Positions 1 to 5,939 of a stretch of 8,180 bases of DNA are shown here, one piece after another. The first letter of the stretch is position 1, and each line of letters starts with the position of its first letter. The stretch is from Bacillota bacterium. GTDB lineage: Bacteria > Bacillota > Clostridia > Christensenellales > UBA3700. The stretch spans positions 1 through 8,180 of the forward strand of contig JAEWXG010000024.1 of NCBI GenBank assembly GCA_023396095.1, written 5' to 3'. The notes beneath the pieces are model-generated. The model was not told where the DNA came from. It did no database searches and saw only the letters and a program-made list of their open reading frames with translations. Both the position numbers and the translations under genes were made by a program.

Positions 1-1
1 A

Positions 2-103
2 TCTAAATGTGCTAAAAGAAGAAGTGTTAAAAAGCCTAACACTTGGGTTGACTGTGCTAGGCTTAAATATATTGATGAACTTGCCAAATCTCTTGGTGTA
101 TAG
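2..103 (+). CDS. Partial CDS: C-terminal 33 codons of an unidentified protein
   Basis: An open frame enters from the left edge and ends at TAG 101-103. The visible residues are basic and end in KYIDELAKSLGV. Its start lies outside the window. I do not recognise the family. Insertion-sequence-like repeat sequence follows 15 bases after the stop, so a transposase or recombinase tail is possible, but that is inference from context only. The same bases are also open in another frame as far as about 170, so even the reading frame is not certain. An imperfect inverted repeat at 32-42/54-64 lies inside it. Confidence 0.35.
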   Translation, partial: SKCAKRRSVKKPNTWVDCARLKYIDELAKSLGV

Positions 104-117
104 TTGTTATTTTTGGG

Positions 118-134
118 AAAGATTTACACGATTT
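118..134 (+). repeat. 17-bp direct repeat, left copy (AAAGATTTACACGATTT)
   Basis: This 17-mer is identical to bases 2944-2960. Its core TTTACACGATT recurs at 3002-3012, and TTACACGATTT at 3208-3218. The two full copies bracket the nuclease/AbrB/ABC genes in the same orientation. The sequence shows the identity. An insertion-sequence end or attachment-site role is inference. The core loosely resembles the GTGTAAAA-containing ends of IS256-type elements when read on the opposite strand, but I cannot assign a family. Confidence 0.75.
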
Positions 135-163
135 AGAAATATTAACTTTGAATTTTAAAATAG

Positions 164-192
164 TTGTAGGAATCAGAAAAATATGATAAAAT
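164..192 (+). promoter_or_regulatory. Candidate promoter of the nuclease-AbrB-ABC operon
   Basis: A weak -35 box TTGTAG (164-169) is followed after 17 bp by TAAAAT (187-192). A TG one base upstream of the latter (184-185) makes an extended -10 TGATAAAAT. The extended -10 may compensate for the poor -35. It lies about 30 bases before the ATG at 221, which has its own AGGAGG. No further promoter is obvious before the AbrB or ABC genes, so this one may serve the whole unit. Confidence 0.5.
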
Positions 193-220
193 AGGAAATG
201 TAAGAAAAGGAGGAAATAAT

Positions 221-1230
221 ATGAATGAAATAATGGATTCTGGTTTAGTTTTAAAAATTGAAGAATTGCTAAATAATGCAAGAAAGTTTGTATCTAATAC
301 CGTTATACAACATTATTAGCTACTTACATGGAAATTGGAAGATTGATTAATGAAGATATCAACAAGCATAATAATGAAGAAAATTATGAAAATAAATCTA
401 TAACAATATTATCAAAAGAATTGAGTAACAAATTCGGCAAAGGTTTTTCTAGAGCAAACATTTGGAATATGATTCATTTCTATCAAGAATATGGAAGCGT
501 TCAAACACTGTCTGAACGATTAAATTGGTCTCATTATTGTGAACTTTTATCTATCAATGATAAAGATAGACGTTCTTTTTATGAAAAGGAATGTATAAAT
601 GCTAAGTGGAGTGTTAGAGAACTTAAAAGACAAATTCAATCATCTTTATTTGAAAGGCTTTTATTATCTAATGGAGATACTAATAGACAAAAAGTATTAG
701 AACTTGCATTAAAAGGTAACGAAATATCTAAACCAGAAGACATTGTTAAAGATCCATATGTTTTTGAATTCTTAGGATTACCAGAAAACAAACCTATTAT
801 GGAATCTGATATCGAAGAAGCATTGGTAAAACAAATTGAAAAATTCCTTCTTGAACTTGGAAAAGGATTTATGTTTGTTGGTACTCAACAAAGAATAACT
901 TATAAAAACAAGCATTATTATGCTGATATGGTGTTTTATAACAAAATATTAAAATCATATGTAATTATTGAACTTAAGAATTCTGATTTTATGCCAGAAG
1001 CTGTTGGTCAAATTAATATGTATTTAAATTACTACAAAGCTGAAGTTAATGATGAAGGAGATAATGATCCAATAGGCATTATTCTTTGTACGGATAAAGG
1101 AAATGTTAATTTAGAATATGCTTTAGGTGGTTTATCTAATCAAATATTTGCATCTAAATATGTTTTATATTTACCAAATAAAGAAGATTTAATTAAACAA
1201 GTCGAAATGGTGTTAGAAAATAATAAATAA
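221..1230 (+). pseudogene. yhcG: YhcG/DUF1016-family PD-(D/E)XK nuclease, frameshifted
   Basis: The gene starts at ATG 221 behind AAAAGGAGG (206-213). The first frame gives 28 family-like residues ending ARKFVSNTV, then hits TAG at 317-319. From 307 a second frame supplies TTLLATYMEIGRLINED, the expected continuation, and stays open to 1230; its first ATG is at 328. Restoring one base near 305 (GTTAATACA for GTTATACA) rejoins the frames into about 336 residues, close to usual YhcG length. The N-terminal DUF1016 helical domain holds FGKGFS, NWSHY and WSVRELKRQI. The C-terminal nuclease core has, counted from ATG 328, D200 (YYADMVFY), E215-x-K217 (VIIELKN) and Q228. Family members are predicted DNA nucleases linked to restriction/defence islands; the substrate is unknown. 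Either the gene is dead, the base is a sequencing error, or a 300-residue product starts at 328, nine bases after the upstream stop. Confidence 0.85.
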
Positions 1231-1251
1231 CAAAAAAAATCGGAGGATAAA

Positions 1252-1470
1252 ATGAAAGATTTAAAAGAAGATAGATTTATAGTTAGTGTAAAAGTTGGCC
1301 CTAAAGGTCAAATTACAGTTCCAGCTGAGGCAAGAAAAATGTTTGATATTAAAGAAGGCGACACATTAATGGTAATGGGGGATAAAGAAAAAGGGCTTGC
1401 ATTGGTTAAAGATACTGAATTTTATAAACTAATGGGTGGTTTTGGAAATGGCAGCAATCAAGATAAATAA
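1252..1470 (+). CDS. AbrB/SpoVT/MazE-type swapped-hairpin DNA-binding protein
   Basis: This 72-residue protein has one AbrB-like domain at about residues 9-52. It contains the hallmark VGPKGQITVPAEARKMFDIKEGD, recognised here as its GQITVP core followed by ARKMF and the EGD turn. Such proteins dimerise through beta strands and bind DNA as transition-state regulators or as antitoxin-like autoregulators. The start is ATG 1252, preceded by CGGAGG (1240-1245), 21 bases after the nuclease stop. The C-terminal tail (FYKLMGGFGNGSNQDK) is overlapped by the ABC ATPase gene, so translation is probably coupled. AbrB-type genes directly before a two-gene ABC-2 exporter are a recurrent Firmicutes arrangement, so the likely role is control of this operon. 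No toxin of MazF type is next to it. Confidence 0.88.
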   Translation: MKDLKEDRFIVSVKVGPKGQITVPAEARKMFDIKEGDTLMVMGDKEKGLALVKDTEFYKLMGGFGNGSNQDK

Positions 1471-2182
1471 TTTAAGAAAAGAATACAAAGATGTAGTTGC
1501 TGTTGATGATTTAAATTTGGAAATTGAAGAAGGCGAACTATTTTCGCTTCTTGGTGTAAATGGTGCTGGTAAAACTACAACAATCAAAATGCTATCAACA
1601 TTAACCAAACCAACTAGTGGTGATGCTTTAATTTATGATTATTCTATTAATAATGATGCAAATAAGATAAAAGAATTGATAGATATTTCTATGCAAGAAA
1701 CAGCAATTGCAAGAAAATTAACTGTTGAAGAAAATATAGAATTTTATGCAAAATTATCAGGATTAAATAAGGATAAAGTAGAAGAATCTAAAAAAGAATT
1801 ATATAAATCATTTGAATTAGATAAAGTTCGAAAGAAAAAAGCATCAAAACTTTCAGGTGGTTGGCAAAGAAAACTTTCAATAGCATTAGCTTTAGTATCA
1901 AAACCTAAAATACTATTTTTAGACGAACCTACATTAGGGCTTGATGTTATTGCAAGAAGAGAATTGTGGAAAGTTATTAGAGAACTTAAAGGAAAGATGA
2001 CTATTATTCTTACTACTCATTATATGGAAGAAGCGGAAGCTTTATCTGATAGAATAGGAATTATGAGGGATGGTAAGCTTTTATTTGTTGGAACAAAAGA
2101 AGAATTGTTTGAAAAGACAAATAAAACAAATGTTGAAGATTCTTTTATTAAAATTGTATCTGGAGGTGAATTAAATGCGTAA
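1448..2182 (+). CDS. ABC transporter ATP-binding protein (ABC-2/DrrA-like exporter)
   Basis: This 244-residue nucleotide-binding domain energises the membrane partner encoded next. From ATG 1448 it shows Walker A GVNGAGKT (36-43), Q-loop Gln83 (SMQET), signature LSGGWQ (135-140), Walker B ILFLDEP (155-161) and H-loop His191 (TTHYMEEAE). LSGGW in place of LSGGQ is common in this exporter class. I chose ATG 1448 because homologues begin close to the MAAIKINNLRK segment and a GGGTGG stretch (1434-1439) sits at ribosome-site distance. The frame stays open to a GTG at 1436, which would add four residues. The start overlaps the end of the AbrB gene by 23 bases, and the 3' end overlaps the permease gene by 8. 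Substrates of such pairs include drugs, lantibiotics and other peptides; this one's substrate cannot be told. Confidence 0.93.
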   Translation: MAAIKINNLRKEYKDVVAVDDLNLEIEEGELFSLLGVNGAGKTTTIKMLSTLTKPTSGDALIYDYSINNDANKIKELIDISMQETAIARKLTVEENIEFYAKLSGLNKDKVEESKKELYKSFELDKVRKKKASKLSGGWQRKLSIALALVSKPKILFLDEPTLGLDVIARRELWKVIRELKGKMTIILTTHYMEEAEALSDRIGIMRDGKLLFVGTKEELFEKTNKTNVEDSFIKIVSGGELNA

Positions 2183-2927
2183 TTCATTATCTAGAATATG
2201 GGTATTAACAGTCAGAAATTTTAAAGAAATATTAAGAGATCCATTATCAATCATATTCACATTTGGGTTTCCTCTTCTTCTTGAAATTGTGTTTTATGCA
2301 ATATTTCATAAGCTTACTGAACAATTCCAAATGAAATATTTAGCGCCTGGAATTGTAGTATTTGCACAAGCATTTCTAACATTATTCTCAGGATTATTAA
2401 TATCTTTAGATAGAAATACATCATTCTTAACTAGACTATATGTATCTAAAGCTAAATCATATGAATTTATCTTTGGATATGCATTATCAGTATTTCCTCT
2501 TTCAATAGTTCAAGCTATCTTCTTCTATTTAGTTGGTGGAATATTTGATTCAAGCTTATTTGGAGTTGGAATGATTTATTCAATACTGCTTGCGGGGCTT
2601 ACATCATTATTCTTCATCACATTTGGAATCATGTTTGGTTCTTTATGTAGTGAAAAATCTATTGGCGGTGTTTCATCAATAATTATTTGTGGTCAATCAG
2701 TGCTATCTGGAATGTGGTTTCCGCTTGATTCATTAAGTGGGACTATAAAAACAATTATGGAATGCCTTCCATTTAGAAATTCATATCTGTTAGTTCAAAA
2801 TACAATGAATGGAATTAATGATATTTTCAAAGATTTCGTTTTACCACTTATAATTGTTTTAGCATATACGATAGCAGCATTTATTTCTGCAATACTATTA
2901 TTTAGATTTAAGATGAAACAAAAATAA
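2175..2927 (+). CDS. ABC-2 type transporter permease
   Basis: This 250-residue integral membrane protein has about six hydrophobic helices, near residues 24-44, 58-78, 98-121, 131-157, 164-184 and 221-244. The layout is typical of ABC-2 permeases of the DrrB/NodJ type. The N-terminal amphipathic stretch RNFKEILRDPLS is characteristic of this family, as is the SGMWFPLDSLS segment before the last helix. The start ATG 2175 has GGAGGT (2161-2166) inside the ATPase gene, and the two genes overlap by 8 bases, so they are translated as a coupled pair and should form one exporter in the cytoplasmic membrane. The gene appears intact. No dedicated substrate gene such as a bacteriocin precursor, nor an immunity gene, was recognised nearby. 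Confidence 0.92.
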   Translation: MRNSLSRIWVLTVRNFKEILRDPLSIIFTFGFPLLLEIVFYAIFHKLTEQFQMKYLAPGIVVFAQAFLTLFSGLLISLDRNTSFLTRLYVSKAKSYEFIFGYALSVFPLSIVQAIFFYLVGGIFDSSLFGVGMIYSILLAGLTSLFFITFGIMFGSLCSEKSIGGVSSIIICGQSVLSGMWFPLDSLSGTIKTIMECLPFRNSYLLVQNTMNGINDIFKDFVLPLIIVLAYTIAAFISAILLFRFKMKQK

Positions 2928-2937
2928 TAAAACAAAA

Positions 2938-3029
2938 GGTGCTAAAGATTTACACGATTTGACCTAAGGGTGCTAAAAAATAAAGCAAGGGTGCTAAAAA
3001 TTTTACACGATTACAAGGCAGGGTGCTAA
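2938..3029 (+). repeat. Four phased GGTGCTAA repeats with two TTTACACGATT cores (IS-end-like)
   Basis: GGTGCTAA occurs at 2938-2945, 2969-2976, 2990-2997 and 3022-3029. The start-to-start spacing is 31, 21 and 32 bases, close to three, two and three helical turns. Copies one and three are followed by A-rich bases and then TTTACACGATT (2950-2960 is TTTACACGATTT-like; 3002-3012 is exact), so the unit is roughly GGTGCTAAA plus TTTACACGATT. Repeated protein-binding units near an element end are known in some insertion sequences. No transposase is readable here, so this is taken as the remnant of a mobile-element end. It could also be an operator array. Confidence 0.5.
2944..2960 (+). repeat. 17-bp direct repeat, right copy (AAAGATTTACACGATTT)
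   Basis: This is the exact counterpart of 118-134. It lies 16 bases after the permease stop codon and inside the phased repeat array. Together the two copies define a segment of about 2.8 kb that carries the nuclease, AbrB and ABC genes. Confidence 0.75.
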
Positions 3030-3070
3030 TATTGTATTAAAACATTTCTACTTTGGCATAATAGTAGAAT

Positions 3071-3101
3071 AGGTTTGATACGACGTTATCAAGCCTTTTT
3101 T
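3071..3101 (+). terminator. Rho-independent terminator downstream of the ABC operon
   Basis: A 10-bp stem pairs AGGTTTGATA (3071-3080) with TATCAAGCCT (3087-3096), with one G-T wobble and a six-base loop. A T run (3097-3101) follows directly. It is the first clear terminator after the permease stop at 2927 and probably ends the nuclease-AbrB-ABC transcript, or a short RNA begun between them. Confidence 0.7.
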
Positions 3102-3131
3102 ATATGTTTAGAATAGGTTTGAATCCTATTT

Positions 3132-3155
3132 TGAGGTATTTTTGCCTCATTTTTT
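3132..3155 (+). terminator. Second rho-independent terminator
   Basis: The stem TGAGGT/GCCTCA (3132-3137/3144-3149, one wobble) has the six-base loop ATTTTT and six T residues at 3150-3155. It lies 31 bases after the first terminator, so the two act in tandem and insulate the Fic gene from upstream transcription. Confidence 0.7.
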
Positions 3156-3207
3156 AATTTTTAAAGAACAAAATCAGCTTTTATATTAGCTTTTGTAGAA
3201 GCAAGTC

Positions 3208-3218
3208 TTACACGATTT
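3208..3218 (+). repeat. Isolated copy of the TTACACGATTT core
   Basis: The core shared by 118-134, 2944-2960 and 3002-3012 appears once more here, preceded by GCAAGTC and without a nearby GGTGCTAA. It may mark the far edge of the mobile-element remnant that begins at about 2938. Confidence 0.4.
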
Positions 3219-3259
3219 AAATAAACTGATTAAAATGTGAAATATTATTATATAAATTG

Positions 3260-3288
3260 TTGCACATTTTTGATTTTGGTGATATAAT
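3260..3288 (+). promoter_or_regulatory. Promoter of the Fic gene
   Basis: TTGCAC (3260-3265) and TATAAT (3283-3288) are separated by exactly 17 bp, a near-consensus housekeeping promoter. The expected transcription start is near 3295. That start falls on an inverted repeat, ATGTGAAAC (3291-3299) with GTTTCATAT (3315-3323), eight of nine positions matching, which could be an operator or a leader hairpin. Confidence 0.75.
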
Positions 3289-3339
3289 TTATGTGAAACA
3301 AAACCATAAAATAAGTTTCATATCTATAAGGAGGATCCT

Positions 3340-4257
3340 ATGAGAAATATTGCAGAATTATTACACGAGCAAAAATTATTAAAATCAAGAATTAATAAAA
3401 TGATTCATGGTTCAATAGAGATTAGAGAAAATAATGGTAATAAATATATTTATGTGCATTTTAGAAATGAGGGGATATCTACATCAAAATATGCAGGAGA
3501 ATACAGCATAGAATTAAATAACCTTATTTTAGAAAACAATAAAATTGTAAAAGAATATAAAAAACAATTAAAAGTTATAAAAAAAGAATTGGGTTTATTA
3601 CAATATACTTCTGAAGAATTAAGTGATAAAGTAAAAATGAATATTGATTTAGCTAGACGAAACATGGTTGATTCTATATATAAACAAGCTATGCTTGAAT
3701 GTATTGTGACTACCTATTCTGATACAGAAACAATTGTTAATGGTGGAAAAGTAAAAGATATGACTGCATCAGATATATCTAAAGTTGTAAATTTAAAACA
3801 TTCATGGGACTTCATTTTAAGTGAAGGAGTAATATTATATCCTACAAATTATGCTATTTTATGTCAAATAAATGAAATCATTGAAGAAGGTTTTTCTTAC
3901 ACCGCAGGAAGAATTAGGAGCGTTCCAGTTTCGATTGGAGGTTCAAAATACCTTCCGCCACTTCCTTATGAACCACAAATTAAGGAGGATTTAAATGAAT
4001 TGCTTTCAAATGATAGTTCCCCTGAAATTGCTATTGAATTATTATTATATGTTATGAAGAAACAACTTTTCTTAGATGGAAACAAACGTACAGCAGTAAT
4101 CTTTGCTAATCATTATCTTATAAGTAAAGGTTTAGGATTAATTGTAATACCTGTGGAATTAGTAGAAGAATTTAAAAAACACCTAATTGATTATTGCGAA
4201 GATAAAAACGAAAATATAAAAGAATTATTAATAACTAAATGCTACACTAAATTGTAG
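3340..4257 (+). CDS. Fic-fold family protein with catalytic His replaced
   Basis: The 305-residue protein starts at ATG 3340 behind AAGGAGG (3329-3335). Residues 1-85 form a small N-terminal module, with a strand-rich part containing KYIYVHFRNEG followed by a charged, coiled-coil-prone helix (about 55-86). The Fic domain covers about 105-280. The flap region is near 190-209 (GRIRSVPVSI, YLPPLP). The core motif is QLFLDGNKRTA at 242-252. Fic enzymes normally read HPFxDGN(G/K)R; the His that activates the target hydroxyl for AMP transfer is Gln242 here and Pro is Leu243, while the nucleotide-binding DGNKR is intact. I see no clear inhibitory (S/T)xxxE(G/N) helix; TETIVNGG at 129-136 sits where one might be. 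The gene is probably expressed alone. Activity may be lost or may differ from AMPylation. No antitoxin gene is adjacent. Confidence 0.85.
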   Translation: MRNIAELLHEQKLLKSRINKMIHGSIEIRENNGNKYIYVHFRNEGISTSKYAGEYSIELNNLILENNKIVKEYKKQLKVIKKELGLLQYTSEELSDKVKMNIDLARRNMVDSIYKQAMLECIVTTYSDTETIVNGGKVKDMTASDISKVVNLKHSWDFILSEGVILYPTNYAILCQINEIIEEGFSYTAGRIRSVPVSIGGSKYLPPLPYEPQIKEDLNELLSNDSSPEIAIELLLYVMKKQLFLDGNKRTAVIFANHYLISKGLGLIVIPVELVEEFKKHLIDYCEDKNENIKELLITKCYTKL

Positions 4258-4300
4258 AGTTTCTAAAGCTTCAAAAATTTTAAAAATATTATTATTATCT

Positions 4301-4344
4301 ACCATAAGTTGAGTTTATAAAAACTCCCCAGATCAACCAATGGT
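4301..4344. repeat. Nested inverted repeat between the Fic and XRE genes
   Basis: Three arms nest inside one another: ACCAT (4301-4305) with ATGGT (4340-4344), GTTGA (4308-4312) with TCAAC (4333-4337), and GTTT (4313-4316) with AAAC (4321-4324). It starts 44 bases after the Fic stop and ends 57 bases before the XRE start. No T run follows on either strand, so it does not look like a standard terminator. It could be an operator for the XRE protein, an attenuator, or the relic of a small palindromic element. Confidence 0.45.
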
Positions 4345-4400
4345 ATGTAGACTTGTTTTACTCAATAATTTACACTGATGGTGAAAAGAGGCAAAACATC

Positions 4401-4931
4401 ATGGATATGATTAAAATTGGAAAATTTATTCAGTTAAAAAGAAAAGAACAAAATTTAACACAAATGGATTTGGCTGAAAAACTAAATATAACTGATAGAG
4501 CAATATCTAAATGGGAATGTGGTAAAGCAATGCCAGATCCATCTATTATGCTTGAATTACCTGATATTTTAAACATTAGTGTAAATGAATTATTAACAGG
4601 GGAGGATTTAGAAATGACAAATTATAACAAGCAAGTTGAATTAAATCTTATTGAATTAAAAAAACAAAAAGAAGATTCTGATAAAAGACTTTTAGCAATG
4701 GAAATAGTAATAGGTTTTATTGTAACAATGTTCTTAGTATCATTAGTATTTATTGCCGCATTATGTAAAGAAAACAATATTGAATTGAAAGAGGTACGAT
4801 GCCCGCGTCTTCAAGCCATTCGAGCGAACCGCGGTAATCAGCAAATTTTGCGCCAGAACGAACCTTTGAAATTTGGAATTTCTTGTTTTCTTTGCCGAGC
4901 TGGAAAGGAACGGAGCGAAATACGTTGGTAA
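4401..4931 (+). pseudogene. XRE-family HTH regulator with membrane helix, 3' truncated
   Basis: From ATG 4401 (AAGAGG ten bases upstream) the protein has an XRE helix-turn-helix at about residues 5-65 (IGKFIQLKRKEQNLTQ, LAEKLNITDRAISKWECG, ISVNELLTGE). A charged linker follows, then one hydrophobic helix at about 101-122. This is the common Firmicutes layout of an N-terminal DNA-binding domain tethered to the membrane. The genuine sequence ends near codon 131 (ENNIELKE). At about 4793 the frame runs into DNA that is the antisense of an ATPase gene, and residues up to the stop at 4931 are low-complexity antisense translation (VRCPRLQAIRANRG...). The original C-terminus is therefore lost, though the HTH could still work. 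No convincing promoter was seen. The frame is open upstream to a TTG at 4353, an unlikely start. Confidence 0.8.
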
Positions 4932-5658
4932 TACGCGATTTATCAAGTCCTATGGTATATTGCCGGATGTCTGCTTCGTAACCGATAACGATTTGGCGTT
5001 GAATTTCAAGAGTGTTTTCAAATGTCTTTTTTGAAACGAAATCTTTTACGGCTTCAGGCATACCGCCGACGATGCAGTAATCCAAAAACAAGTCGTTATA
5101 GATTTTCAGTACGGCAGGAGAAAACGGGGTAAACGATTGCATATGGGACAAAACATCTTCCTTAAAGGAATCGTCGTATCCGAGCGCCCATAAAAACTCT
5201 TCAAAGTCGAGTGAACGCATTTCGATTTTGGTCTTATAGCCTACGCTGATATTCGAGATTTTCTTGTAATGGACGCCAAGCAGAGAACTGCTGCAAATCA
5301 CATCGTAATTTCCGTCAAGCGAAAAAAATTTCAAGGACGTTACGATATCGGGAAATTCCTGAATTTCATCAAAGAAAATAAGAGTTTTGCTTTTGGTGAA
5401 TCTGGCTTCCGGGTTAATTCGAGAAATGTTTTTAATAATGGCTTTGGTAGAGTATCCATTTTCAACAATTTGCTTATAAACGGGATCTTCAGCAAAGTTG
5501 ATTTCAACAATGCTTTCGTAATTTTGCTCAGCAAAGGTTTCGATTGATTTTGTTTTGCCAATCTGTCTTGCGCCTTTTATAATAAGCGGTTTGTGATCCG
5601 GGCTTGCTTTCCAATCGAAAAGAAATTTGTCGATTTTCCGTTTCAAGTATTCGCTCAT
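4750..5658 (-). pseudogene. AAA ATPase (DUF4143-type), C-terminus lost
   Basis: The minus-strand gene starts at ATG 5658 behind GAGGT nine bases upstream; an in-frame GTG at 5673 is possible but would place that site inside the gene. Numbered from that ATG, it shows Walker A GARQIGKT near residues 29-36, Walker B TLIFFDEIQ, and the family segment LDFEEFLWALG. These mark the AAA/DUF4143 group of single-gene ATPases found widely in bacteria and archaea, whose cellular role is largely unknown. Members usually run to about 400-450 residues with a C-terminal DUF4143 domain. Here real sequence stops after EWLEDAGIV at about 4794, and the last 14 or so residues to 4750 are antisense of the XRE gene. 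The DUF4143 part is not elsewhere in the window. The segment is visibly richer in G+C than the DNA to its left. Probably non-functional. Confidence 0.82.
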
Positions 5659-5720
5659 AGTTAATAACCTCACTTCAATCCTATTTCAGCACATTAAAAA
5701 GATAAAACCAAGCGTGCTTA

Positions 5721-5770
5721 TAAAAAATGAGTGAGTTCACTTCGCATATTCACTAAAAAATGAGCGAGTT
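5721..5770 (+). repeat. Pair of 17-bp direct repeats upstream of the minus-strand ATPase
   Basis: TAAAAAATGAGTGAGTT (5721-5737) and TAAAAAATGAGCGAGTT (5754-5770) differ at one base and start 33 bases apart, about three helical turns. They lie 63 to 112 bases before the ATPase start, in the non-coding stretch 5659-5939. In that stretch I see no convincing open frame. A repeat pair at this spacing could be a regulator-binding site for the ATPase gene. It may also be a relic of the adjoining prophage. Confidence 0.5.
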
Positions 5771-5939
5771 TGTGTCGATGATTGCCATTTTTATGTTTTT
5801 ACGTTGATTGATTTATGTGATTTGAGCAAAAACACTTTATAGATTTGCGGTAAAATGTCGGATTAAAAAGAAAAATAAAATTTTTGGAGGTTAAAAAGAG
5901 TATACAAGATAACTCCGTAACATAAAGGAGCAGAAAACA

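Larger units (their letters stand above)
3046..3155 (+). ncRNA. Structured non-coding segment, candidate small RNA (unidentified)
   Basis: Four hairpins are packed into 110 bases: TTCTACT/AGTAGAA (3046-3052/3063-3069), a 10-bp stem at 3071-3080/3087-3096, AATAGG/CCTATT (3112-3117/3125-3130), and TGAGGT/GCCTCA (3132-3137/3144-3149). The second and fourth are followed by T runs. The 14-mer TAGAATAGGTTTGA occurs at 3065-3078 and 3109-3122, where it starts the second and third hairpins. No open frame covers the segment. The structure is visible; whether it is a transcribed regulatory RNA, an insertion-sequence-linked RNA or just stacked terminators is not decidable here. I match it to no known RNA family. 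Confidence 0.3.

Noticed and set aside
32..64. Imperfect inverted repeat AAGCCTAACAC/GTGCTAGGCTT; on the minus strand it is followed by a T run like a terminator.
   Set aside because: It lies inside the partial plus-strand frame, one pair is mismatched, and no minus-strand gene reaches it, so a terminator role cannot be supported.
295..310. Programmed ribosomal frameshift in the nuclease gene.
   Set aside because: The bases around the shift do not form a slippery heptamer and no stimulatory hairpin is evident; a lost base explains it more simply.
3046..3069. Possible type V CRISPR repeat or guide-RNA scaffold (TTCTACT...AGTAGAA).
   Set aside because: The loop is ten bases rather than the short loop of such repeats, the sequence occurs once only, and no array or cas gene is present.
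4353..4400. Longer XRE protein starting at TTG 4353.
   Set aside because: The extra residues are unlike the family, and ATG 4401 has a ribosome site and places the HTH at the usual N-terminal position.
5269..5547. Plus-strand open frame of 92 codons.
   Set aside because: It is antisense to the minus-strand ATPase, whose Walker motifs show which strand is coding.
5886..5916. GGAGG followed by a GGAG(G)TTA/TAACTCC inverted repeat before the phage gene, hinting at a small upstream gene or leader hairpin.
   Set aside because: No start codon follows at a usable distance and the stem has a bulge; the evidence is too thin.
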